NCBI GenBank assembly: GCA_014549065.1
Contig: JACDOX010000085.1
Span: 2,323,697 to 2,387,696, forward strand
Reading direction: 5' to 3'
DNA from: Cardinalis cardinalis
Lineage: Eukaryota > Chordata > Aves > Passeriformes > Cardinalidae
Length of the DNA stretch: 64,000 nt
Shown here: piece by piece, positions 51,801-63,088 of the stretch
Layout: each line of letters opens with the position of its first letter
Numbering within the stretch: position 1 is the stretch's first letter
Program-made: the position numbers and the translations under genes
Notes under the pieces: generated by a model
What the model was told of the DNA's origin: nothing
What the model saw: only the letters and a program-made list of their open reading frames with translations
Databases searched by the model: none

Positions 51801-54195
51801 GGTTCACTTTCAGATTTTTAAAATNATTTTGTTCTAATAAAAATATTGCCAGCACAGGCATTCTATTTCAGATGTTGCCTTCAACTCTAAGAAAGTTGTG
51901 CTGATGAACAGTAAGGATTTGGTGTCAGGAGACATTGGATTAGTTTACATAAAAAGTCATTCCAGAAATTAAATTATTTCTTAAAGTTGGTACTTGCTGT
52001 GATAATAGGGGCAGGGTGATCCAGTCTCATAGAAAAAGGGTGAGAAGGAATGGTCTGTGTGTGTGGATGAACAGTTCACCTTCTAGCAACAGTGTCTTGA
52101 GAAATAATATGAAGAGATTTTTCATCATTCTTTTAATGTCAAAATAAAGATAGGAGAAATTAAATTATACTGGAAAGAAATTGCAGCTCAGGTATTTTTG
52201 ATTCTTTTAGCCATAATGGAGGATTGTTAAGGAGGCTCAAAGTTAATCTGCATTTTTATAGATCAGGGATTGNTCAGAACTGGAACACGAGCAGAATTTG
52301 GCTCAGACATGCTAATTCTCTTTTGATACTGATTTTACACTGTCCATTCTCCATTGGTTTCAGAGGGGCTGCAGAGTAGATGGGCTGAAATGAATTCAGC
52401 AGATGAACTGAATGAAGTTATGATGCTACTACTCATTCACTACAGATAATATTTCTTCTTGGCCCAATTACAGATGATCTTTGGGGGGGTTTAGCTTTTA
52501 GGCTGTGAGGAGGCCGAGTTCCTGANGGCAGAGCCTCCCAGGGGTGCGTGCAGAGGCAGAGTGTGTCTCACACACAGCNGCTGCAGTGAGACCTTGCTGG
52601 GCAGAGGCCTCGATGGCTCCGGCCTGGGCAGGGCTGGGGTTGCTCCTGTCTCTGCTGAGCTGCTGCCATTGGGGTCCCTCTGTTTGTCACAGAACTATTC
52701 CTGCCACAAACCTGCTGGGGCTGCTTTCCTCCTGCCCCCTGAGGTGTCCCGGCTCTGGGCACTGCCCTGGCTGCACAGGCCATGGCAGCTCTGAGCACCC
52801 CTCAGCCAGGGAGCTTTGGGTTGTTACTGCAATCCTCTGCCAACATTTCTTGTTTTTCCTGGGCTCTTTTTTAAATAAACATGTCATTTTGCAATCTGTG
52901 AGATGCTCCTTGCGTTTCACACATTTTCATCTCCTAAATTAGGTTTACTTAGCAGTTTTGCAGCCAGTTGATGATTTTCATGCCCTACTGTACCATAAAA
53001 GCCAAGTTGTGAATGAATTTGTTTGGGGCTCTGTCATTTTAGAGGAGGAGAAACTGAATTACATCTCAACACGAGTTGTTTGATTTTATGCTTTTTTATT
53101 TTTCTCTTTTAAGCCTCCTTTTGTGATAGAGATGATCAAATAGCTTGTGTATGAATGAGAGATGGCAGAGGAAAACCCAAATATGGGAACCAATACTGCT
53201 GGGTTACATCTAGTCCTTCAAAGCAGTTTTTAGCACTTGCTTTACCTAATTAAAATGCATGACAACTTGGATGTGTGCCTGTCTCACAGTGTGCTGCACC
53301 TTTAGGTTATTCTGGAGACCCACACCAATGCACAGCTCCCTCCTGCCAGGCTGCCCAGATTCAGAGGGGTGGGATGAGCTGGGAGGGCTCCCTGTGCCAG
53401 GTCCTGCTCCAGCCCTGCCGGCACACAGGCAGCAGTGCTGGGAGGCAGGAGCAGCCCCAGCTGCAGGGAATGGGAACTGCCTGGGGCCCAATGTAGCACC
53501 TCTGACTGCTGACCTGAAATGAGGTTGCAGAATGGGAAGAGAGACTCTGAGGGGCAGGGTTAAGATAATTTTAGAAATTATCTCCATTGTTATTTTTGTC
53601 TGTAAAAAGGCAGCATGAATTTTTTTTTGTTTCAGGTGTTGCACAGATACTCCTCTTGTGCAGTATAGAGAAGACCCTTCTACAAGTGACTGTTTAAGCA
53701 GCTCCTTGNCATCCCAGGGCCTCACTGACTTGTTAAAATCTGAGAGAAATTTATGAAAGTTATGGTATTATTGCGAGAATGCATTTTGCATACAAATTCT
53801 CCCCAGATGCTTTTAACAGCAGCCAGTAACTTATTTAGTCAATAAAGTGATGTTTTCTGCACATTGGATTTTTTTAACAAAACTGTAATGTCAATTGAAA
53901 TACAGAAAAATCACTTTATGTTGCTTTTGTTGAACATTTTCTGATGCTGGCAATTTGATTTTCCCTTTGTTTTCCTCTAGTGGGATGTTAATGGGATCCT
54001 TTTATTCTATGATGGAGTAATGGAGTGCAAGTCCTTTATTTTAGCAACAAGACTCTGCTGTTTTGTTCTATCNTTTGCCCATCACTTTAAATGTGAATAT
54101 ACATCCTCGTGAACACCAGCCCAAACAATTTCCATGAGAACATTTTNAAAATCAAGCTCAGTTAATTCCTGCTAATTTGTTCCTTGCTGGCAAAA

Positions 54196-54247
54196 GCTTT
54201 GTATTTAGAGCTGTTTTCCATGCTTTGTACTAAGAGCTGTTTTCCCT
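54196..54247. repeat. Tandem duplication, 26-bp unit
   Basis: Copy 1 (54196-54221) and copy 2 (54222-54247) share gctttgta at the start and agagctgttttcc near the end, differing at about three bases. Confidence 0.95.
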
Positions 54248-54556
54248 GCTGTTTCAGAGGGGAGAATGTTGGAAGTGCTGGCCCTGCCAGATGTGTCAGG
54301 GCTCAGGTTTGCTGCAGCTGCAGCTGGACTGGGCTGCTCCAGGCAGGGCTGGGGCTCAGCCCAGGGCTGGCATGGGGGCTCTGGAGCAGAGCAGGTGTTC
54401 AGCAGCTTCTGCTGAGTGCACGTCTCGCTCACACAGAACCCATCGCAGTGAAGCATGGAATTCAAGATACGATTTTCAAGGCACCCTAATTGGATTAGAG
54501 GGATTGTGTTAAAGATATGTTGGCTATGAAATGTTTAGAGGATTAATGCCCGATGA

Positions 54557-54571
54557 TTTTTTTTTTTTTTT
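54557..54571. repeat. T15 homopolymer
   Basis: Fifteen Ts. It could be the tail of a minus-strand retroposon, but no body was recognised on the downstream side. Confidence 0.95.
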
Positions 54572-57457
54572 CCCTTCTTAAACCATCTTTACTAATCCCT
54601 CTTGATCAGAAGCAGCTTCTGGAAAGCATTCCAGCCAGGAAGGAGAGCCCAGCCCTACCTTCCCCANCTCCAGGAGGAGACACTTGGGCTGNTATATTCA
54701 CTGCACAGACCAAAATTCTCCATTTTANTTAGATCCAGAGTACTCATTGTCACTGCTGCTTGTTTTTTCTNAAAATGTGAATATTTATGTCCTTAACATT
54801 TTCCATATTAATGAACAATTTTGGGNTGTAAGGGTGGCCTGTGCANGAATTAANATCCATCTNTTTTGTGTTTTAACCTGTCTGTATNTGCTAAACTCTA
54901 GCTCAAGTAGTGCAGTGTCATTTATTAATCAGATGTTATTGTAACTGAGCATACCGTACAATTACATTTTTGAAGTCTGCTGAAGGAACCAGTGTTAATT
55001 GCTTGCAGTAGAATCTATTTGCTGGTGGAAGTGTCACAATATAATTATGGTTTTTCCTCTGTCTGACAAGCAATAGACTCAGAGAAGATTGGTCCTTTTT
55101 TCCTTCTCTGTTGAGTAAAATTATTCACATTCCACAATAACCCTTTATGTNGTACACATGGTAGCAAGGAGTACACTGGTGCTGTCTGGAAGCACAAAAG
55201 CTGATCAATTATAAAATAATTCATGTGTTACTTTTCACATGGGCAAATGAGAAGTACTTTGGGTCATTTGACAAAACCATTGCTTGCCAGTGTCCTTTGA
55301 CATAATGGATATTTGACAACAGTTATGTGTCAAAAAATCAGTTATGCTGAAAAATGTATACTCTGAGTGGAGAAACTGCATTTGTTTCTGGGGGAAGCTT
55401 GTTTTTTAGATGTGCNGTTTTACTTTAAATGCTTCAGTTCACTCTGTTTCCTAGCTAATGTACCAGTGTATACAAACTCGAGGCATATATGTATTTATTG
55501 TACCTACACATACATGAATCTGATATCTGACACATCTTTTATTGCCACGGTGGGAAATTCTTAGCAGTGCTTAGTCCCAGCCCTGCAGCCTTTGAAACCT
55601 GTGAAGTTTAACTCAAAGGGATGCAGGGGAAGCAGATCCTGACAGCTTTGCAGTGAATCTGCACAGACCTGTGCTATTTATCTTTTCTCTCTCTTTTGAC
55701 TGTACTGTGAAATTCCCATTAATTCCACTCACACTGCAAGTGCCAGCTAAAACATGAAGCTAAACTTTCCCATTTTGCACCATGTTGGCACAGGGAGCAG
55801 GTATGAGGGTTGATTTTTGCTTCTGCTAGTGCAGCCTTTATTCTCAGTACCTAACTTGACCTTTTCAAACCAGCTATGTAAAATACATGTGAAAGTCTTT
55901 ACTTTTTGGGTCTGTTTCCAACACTGTGTTCATAATTATCTTGAACAGAGAATAAAGGCAGACTCTGTCCTTCCAATTCTACATTCAAAAAATAGGAGAC
56001 AGATGTAATGGAATCTCAAAGGGAGGATTAACTTTGAGTTAACAGACCAGATACTCATATGGTATAAATTCACTTGGTCCTGGCCTTACACCAGCTGATT
56101 GTAATGATTAACTGTTAATTTCTTAAGGTTATTTGGGGGAAGAGATACTTTACATAGGACTTGAAAGATGACAGCANAGTAAAACAGAAAGGGAAAACAT
56201 TGATCAGGCAGGTAACAAACATGCTTTTATCTACCTATTCATTTCTTGGTAGTCTCAGCAGTACATAATATCTCCTGGGAGGTTATGTGAAGTAGAGATG
56301 TGTGTAATTGCTTGTGTTTTCACTCCTTATTGATTATTCTTGCTGTGAGCATGAGAGGAAGAGATGGTGTAAAGGTTATGGAGTGCCAGTCTCCAAACAC
56401 ACTGGAACAGACACTCCAATCAGCAGAGGCTGTTTCAAATGCTAATTTGAAGCACAAGCCTTGATATACTTCTGTTGCTATTTTGCTTAGTATTTGTTAT
56501 GTTGGTTGTTCCATAGTAACTGATTGACTTTCAAGTTTCTGTTCCTTGAAGGCTTAAACTTCCTGATGATTTTAGGCAGAAGAGAAAGTGAACCTGAAAT
56601 AAGGGCATTTTCTGCATTTTCTTCTTGTCCTGCACAAGAAAGCTAAAGGCTTTTTGGAGGGAAGGGAGTGAGGCTCTTCAGAGAAGAGCTGACTCCAAAG
56701 CCCATTGTTGGTTTTGGCCTGAAGCGTGGTGAGGCTGTCACTGGTGTTCCAGCTGGGATGAGAGATCCATCTGCAGCAAGAGGGCTGGCAGCCCCTGGAG
56801 TGGAATTCAGGACACCTAAATCAGTAGTTGATTGTTCAGAAAATGCAAACTGTGAATGAGGTTTTATAAATATTTCAGTCTGGCTTTGTGTCATCAGTTT
56901 TCTTGGGAGTGGTGGGANGACTTCTCTTGTATGACAAATTCCTGTTCTCATCGGTTTGGGGCTGTTGATGGGAGCATCCTTAGCAACAACCAGTGGTGGA
57001 TAAGATAACTNAACAGATGCTTCATTTCAATCCTTTCACTTCTTGCCTTCTGTAACCTTTCCCCTCCTAACAAGCACAAGTCAGCTCTTGGAGCACAATT
57101 GTCTCCTCCTGCAGTGAGCTTTCTGTCAGAGGAGGGTGGCTCCACACAGTGGGNAAACTCTCACACCTGATGTGTTAGCCAACAAATACGGGACTGCTGT
57201 TCTCCCTTTTATCTTGGGTGCATTGTCATGGAGCTGGTGCACTCAGGAGCTGCTCCTGATTGTGGTGATGAGCTGGTTGGGGCCCACAAGTTTTGACTCT
57301 GAGCTGGCAGGCAGGCTGTGGACTTATCCTGAGAGCCAAGCTTGAAAATCTCTTTTATTTGAGTTTCTTCTTAAGGCTGTGTGACAGAGGCACCTGTAAA
57401 TAGGGCTCTTCCTCTTTTTTTTGTGGTTTCCAAGGGTGTTACCTCTCTAGTGTCAAG

Positions 57458-58052
57458 TCACAGAGCAAAAGAATGGTTTGGGTTGAAGGAACCTTAAAGA
57501 TCATCCTGCCATGTGAAGGGATGCCTTCCACTAGACCAGGTTGCTCAAGGCCTTATCCATCCTGGCCTTGAACACTTTCAGGGTTGGGGCATCCANAATT
57601 TCCCTGAGCAAACTTGTTCCAGTGTGTCACCATCCTCATGGTAAAGAATTTCCTCCTAATATCTAACCCAAATTTCCCTTCTTTCAGTTTGTAGCCATTG
57701 CTCCTTGTCCTGTCCCTGCAGTTCCTGACCAAGGGTCCCTCTCCTGTAGGCCCCCTCAGACACTGGAAGGTTCCTATGAGGTCTCCACAGAACCTTCTCC
57801 TCTCCAGGCTGAACAGCCCCAACTCNCTCAGCCTGTCTCCACAGGGAAGGTGTTCCAGCCCCCTTCTCCATGGCCTCCTGGGCTGCTCCAGCAGNTCCAT
57901 GTCCTTACCCTGGGCCNGTCAGAACTGCNTGCAGCTCTGCTGGTGGGGCACAGGAGCAGAGCACAGGGGCAGGGTCCCCTCCCTTGACCTGCTGGCCACA
58001 CTGCTCTGCATGCAGCCCAGGACTGGGTTGGGTTTTGGGCTGTGAAGTCAAA
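57458..58052 (-). mobile_element. CR1 LINE with ORF2 tail, antisense (largest copy)
   Basis: About 595 bp, the longest CR1 copy here. Read on the minus strand it enters at the end of the reverse transcriptase ORF2 and runs to the 3' end. A frame of roughly 115 residues keeps ELGLFSLERRR, GDLIGTFQ and RSNGYKLKEGKFGLDIRRKF, typical of the CR1 ORF2 C-terminus. The 3' end near 57.46 kb carries the usual 'accttaaagatcat' and 'gaatggtttgggttg' blocks when viewed on the plus strand. It is 5'-truncated and carries several Ns. Not functional, but its readable frame suggests it is younger than the other copies. Confidence 0.95.
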
Positions 58053-58189
58053 CCAAGGTGTAAGGTGCAAGAGGAATCAATGGTCTTTGCAAGGAATCCT
58101 TGTGGCTGTTCCTGGATCTGCTTTACTTTACATCTCTGAAGTCCAGTAATGTCACTGGATATAGTAAAAATAGCCTGGTGTTCATTTAA

Positions 58190-58660
58190 AAGGCATTTTG
58201 TATTCACCCTAATAACACTGATCATGATGTGCTAATTGGCTGTTAATTTATATGATAAACACTATTATTACAAGATTCATTCTAATTCAACATTAATTAA
58301 TTTACTGTTGCTTTTGAGTGTTATTTATTCATGGCAGTCGGTAGGAATAGGGAGAAAATGCTTGACTAACACACTCCAGCAAAACTACAAATAATTGAGA
58401 TTTGTCTCCCAGNAACGCTACCATTTCCATAATTAGGATAGTCAGAAAAGCAAGCTTGTTACAGAGATTATTGGCCTGCCTAGATAAGTATTGTAGTTAA
58501 TTAAGTTTAGTGTGTATTGCAAGTGCAGTATAGTGGAATCTGATAATTACTTGGTCATTTGCAAATCATAAAAATGGTTTCAGTAATGATTCAATACCGA
58601 CAGCAAGATAGAAAAATTTTTTGTTTGAAATATGGTAGGCTGCTTCAAACCAAATGCTGC
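58190..58660. promoter_or_regulatory. AT-rich block dense in homeodomain and POU motifs
   Basis: After the 57.5-58.05 kb CR1 there is an AT-rich, non-repetitive block with many homeodomain-type cores (TAATTA-like, ttaattaa, tgataaac, ataattag) and a perfect palindromic octamer ATTTGCAAAT at 58557-58566, a POU-type site. Such composition is common in vertebrate developmental enhancers, but AT-rich DNA also yields these cores by chance. Enhancer status is inference. Confidence 0.3.
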
Positions 58661-60653
58661 TTTCTTTTGCTGGATATTTAGTGAATATGAGTGTGCTGCT
58701 GCTGCACACATCCACAGACCCTGAAGGTTGATTTTGAACAGTTCTGTGTTATCCCAACTGCTTTTGCAGGTTTGTGATACAAAAAATTTCTGTCCTTGTT
58801 CTCAGGATTTTTATATTTCTCCATTTACAATGAATTCTGCAAATCATGTGAAAAAAGACACATTCACCAAGTTTTCTGGTGCAGGGTGTCTTTCTGGATT
58901 TGTGTAATGGATGATGTCTGCTCCAATGGGTTCTTGAGTGAGTCTTGGAAGTGCTGCATGCAGTACAAATGTTACATAGCTGTAACAGGAGGATGTCAAA
59001 GCTGGGGTGGAAGAGGTTGCTTTTAAATTCCCAAACTGAGAAATATGTTTGGAGGGTTTTCCCCTTAGAATAAAACAGAAAAAAATCATCTTCTTNTAAT
59101 CCAGCTGTGAATATGAAACAGTTCTACATGTGTCCTCTNTCTTTCTACCTTTCTTCTTTCATGCCTTTTACTTTTCTGTTCATGGGCAGCAGAACTGAAC
59201 CCACATCTGTAATTGCAGGGAGTTTCCCTTTTTATATAAATTTTTCAGGGATGCAGAGCTGCTTATCAGCTCACAAACTCACTGTAGAGAATCTCCCAGT
59301 GATCCCATGAAGGGAATTTCCATCTTCTGTGACTCTGCTCCTCTGACTGCCCTAAGTTTATGCTGTCACCCTCTGAAATGATTAAAGAAGACTCAAAATG
59401 CCCACATCAGCAGCTCCTTTGTTCCAAGCCAAGGCTTCTTCTCAGCGTGGAAAGAANATTACTGAAATCTGTCTCTTTAATGTTAAATGCAGTAGCCACT
59501 GAGTGCTTCTAAATTATGTCTCACTTCTTCCCTCCTGCCTTGCATTGATTTCTTGCTTATGGGTTACTTGATCATNTGAAGTTACAGAGGATCATAAATA
59601 GTTCCTGTAATTTTGATAAAGTCTGAGACTGAAAAGTTGTAGGACAGGCTTGTTGAGCTAAAACATTACTGCAAAAAAATTGAATATTCACTCCTCAATA
59701 GCAGCGTGATTTCTGAATTTTTTTCCAAAGTGCTCAATGCTAACTCAGAGATAAAAAGTACAGGTAACAGCAGTTTTAAGGNAATCTACAGAACATAACT
59801 AGCAATACTTCACTCTGTAATCATAACCATCCCTCTCTAATCCCCGTGCCTGGGGACAGTTGTGCAGGAGATCATCTCAACTGATTTCACCTCTCCTACT
59901 TTGCTAAGTTAAAACCCACAAGGAAAAGCCACACCTATGACCAGTNATGATAATTTTCTCCTTCAGAGCCCCTTACTGACCTGAGCAGTGGATGTGCTGG
60001 GCTCAATGGGCACACAAAGTGCTGATTCCACTTTATAGTAGAGATCTTACTGACCAGAGGAATTTTCTGCACTGTGAGCAGACCAGAGACCAGTGGGCAT
60101 TTTACATACACATAATTGTAATAATTTAAAATGGATATATGTAATCAGTGCTCANCTGCAATCTTTTCTTTGACTGAAGATCTCCACAAGGACCACCATG
60201 GAAACAAGTGNATAATTTCTTAGACTGGAAGTGAAAATTGGCATCCCAAAGGTGGGACCAATGTTGCTAAAGAAAGTTTTCTAGGTGCTGGCATAGGAAA
60301 AATTGTCTTTTCATCTAAGTACAATTAACACACACTGTGTTTCAGAAGTCACTCTCCTGTGCAGGGTGTCCTCACTGGAGGGTACTGCAGCAAGACAGAC
60401 CTTCCCCTCTTGAGCCTGNTGGCAAGAGATGCCCTTGCTGTGATGGACCACTGGGGCTTGGCTCCAGCAGGAGCTCTGGCTCAGCCCAGGGCAATGCTGC
60501 TCTTATCAAACCCTCAGACAAAGACTTCTCTCATCAGGTCCTGGCTCACTGGTGAATTGCTCAGTGACATTTTTTGTGGTTTTTATATAACCCTCCAACT
60601 ACTTCTATTACTAGGTCTGATACAAAATTTTTGTGTCCTAAATGAAAACATTG

Positions 60654-60676
60654 TATTTATTTATTTATTTATTTTT
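60654..60676. repeat. TTTA microsatellite
   Basis: About five tttA units ending in a short T run. Confidence 0.95.
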
Positions 60677-61956
60677 GGTCTTGCCACCATTTGAACAAGG
60701 CAAACCTGTTTGTGCTCTAATCAAAATGGAAAACGTTTTTAGATGAAAGCCAAGCCTGGAAATTTTCAACCTGCTGTGTTGTTGAGTTGTGAGCAATTGA
60801 AGAGGAGTTTNTAGTGGAAATCTGAGTTCAGCAACTGCCACTCAGCTGGCTGTTGCAGAAATGGTCCCACTGAAGGGAGTGGAGCTGCTCCTAGGAGTTT
60901 AAATAGGGACTACAGAGCTCTGCCTCTTTGGAGTGATTATGGCTCATACCCCTGCTGTAATGACAGGGCTCCTGATTGCATTTATGGATGTAATAGCAGC
61001 AAATACTCTGCTGAGCTACACAGCAATAACCCTACTAAAGTCCTCTGTCCACTGATTCATGGACCAAGGCACAGGGTACACACACAGCCCTGCTCAGATG
61101 GACTCAGCAGCATCCAGGTATCCCTGTGCAGAGGAAATCTGTTGGACTGCCAGGACAATACCAAACTGAGAACAGAAGGTGATGGATTGATTTACAAAAC
61201 ATAAGATGGCTCACAAAATAGATTGAAAGATTGCTTTGTGCTGCTGGGGAAGTGTGATCCCATTAATTAACAGCAGAGGTAAGAGATCAGCAGGCTGGCT
61301 CTGAGTTTTATTGGAGGATGATTGAGCACAATGTGGCATCACAACAAATGTGAAAATGATTGCACTGTCTTCTTTATTCTGGAATTCAGTAATACTGCAA
61401 CAGTTGAAGNTTAAGCTCTTAATTATGAGTATTGATTTCTCTGGACATAGAAAATGCAAGCTAAAATTGCACTAGAGCTGAGATTCTCCTGTTATCTTTA
61501 AAACAGGTACAGGTTTTCCTGCTAACACATTGATGTCAGGCCTCTCAGGCTTTGAGTGGGAAGCAGAAGTGGAGATTTTACTTTTCTTCGTAAGTTTGCG
61601 ACAGAGCAAAGTGCTGTGGTTTGTTTTCAGTGGAGGCAGCACAAAAAATGCTCATTGATACAAGGGCTGGAAGATGAGCTTGGGTGTGCACTTCCCCTTC
61701 NGCTGAGGTTCCAGTTTCTCTGGAGCAAGGCAATGTGAGGAGCTGCTCTTCTATCCTCTGTTCCCACTGTGTAATGAAACAGCAAACTTTGAGGAAGCCT
61801 AAGTCCTGCTTCAAGGCCAGGGCTGTTTCACCTGTGCCAAAAGGCCATAAGGAGGATGTGCCATTCACTCTCCCCACTGACTCTTATGTGCAAAGCAACT
61901 TGGATCATAGAGTTGTGCTCCCAATATGGAGCTGTATCAATCATATTCTTCATGAG

Positions 61957-62080
61957 TTTTGTTTTACTTTGTATTAACANTGTGGGGCTTTTATTATGGT
62001 TTATAAAGCACTGATGGTTTTTGTTTTACTTTCTATTTACATTGTGGGCTTTTTATTAAGGTTTGTAAAGCACTGGTCTG
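61957..62080. repeat. Tandem duplication, 62-bp unit
   Basis: Copy 1 (61957-62018) and copy 2 (62019-62080) both run from ttttgttttacttt through tgtgg and ctttttatta-like blocks to ataaagcactg / gtaaagcactg. They differ at several substitutions and compensating one-base indels, so the duplication is not very recent. Confidence 0.9.
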
Positions 62081-63077
62081 TGTAAATTATCCCAGGAAAA
62101 GNGAGTTCTTTAAACATAGTAGGAAANTTCCTTCAACAGGCAATACCCACACCCCANGAAGCTTTCTGGGTGAGATGGAGTGCACCTCCAGTCCCACTGA
62201 GACTGCCCCAAGTGACCTGTGCAGGAGGAGATGGGAATTCTCNTGTGTTGGCTTGGCTCATTTCTCTTGGAAGGGCAGATGATGGAATGTTGATGGAATA
62301 GTGAAGGCTGGGAATAGGGAGTGCTGCAGAGGNAAGAAGCTGTCCATGAGTCCTCTATAGCTGCTGGGTGAGAAGAGGGTGATCTTGGCAGCTGCTTTCT
62401 GCACGACTGAAGTGACTGAGGGTGGAGCTGGAATCAGCACCCAGGTTGAGCTTTAGTGCCTGGGGAGAATGCAGTGTAGTGAGGTGCTGAAGGAGCTGTC
62501 AAATCCTAGTGCTTCCTTAAAATCCTTTTAGATTTTTATCACTAGTGAATGGTAGGATGTTAAGTGAAGTCATCTGATGCATTTTCTGTGTATCCTGTCC
62601 CAACAGCCTGAAGAGGATGAGCTCCTACCTGAGGCAGCTCATTAATATGTAGGCACTGACATGGTGAGCTGGGCTTTGGTCTGCGTGAGCTTTATAGAAA
62701 TGAAGTGGCTGGAGCTATTCAGGTCTTGACATTGCTCATATAGATCTGAAGTCCTGCTGTATTTTTTAGTAAGCAGATCCTCAACTGAATGTTTCCTGCC
62801 AATTTCATCTTCTTTGCAAACCAGACTGGTTCCTTNTCAGTGAAGTAGTCTGCAAAACAGAGGGTGCTAAGCAGCCATGAGCTAAAACCAGGGAAGTGAC
62901 AGTACAGAGCAAAGTAGCAGGTAGTCTGACAGATGGAAAAAGTGTAGCATTCTTCCTTTGTGAAACTCCANGCAGCCACAAATAGGATTATACTTAAAAA
63001 GCCATAATAGTATGCAGGTGGTAAATGCAAGTATAAAAATGCTAAAGCTAAAACAGAAGGAAGGAAACTAGCATGTG

Positions 63078-63088
63078 AAAAAAAAAAA
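63078..63088. repeat. A11 homopolymer
   Basis: Eleven As in a purine-rich stretch. Confidence 0.95.

Larger units (their letters stand above)
47166..57457 (+). other. XYLT1: XYLT1 downstream intron, second part (no gene seen)
   Basis: Intronic, mostly AT-rich. It holds the 14-bp perfect hairpin at 48.78 kb, a 26-bp tandem duplication at 54.20 kb, a T15 run at 54.56 kb, a cluster of Ns at about 54.67-54.89 kb and GC-richer patches near 52.5-52.8 and 53.3-53.5 kb. No XYLT1 exon or RNA gene is supported. Confidence 0.6.

Noticed and set aside
58796..59026. Cys-rich 76-codon plus-strand frame
   Set aside because: No recognisable cysteine spacing of a known domain and no splice or start context; likely chance.
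62580..62640. Possible small exon after an acceptor-like tcctgtcccaacag, reading into a short open peptide
   Set aside because: Only about 13-14 codons before a stop, no matching donor or homolog recognised; acceptor-like sequences are common by chance.
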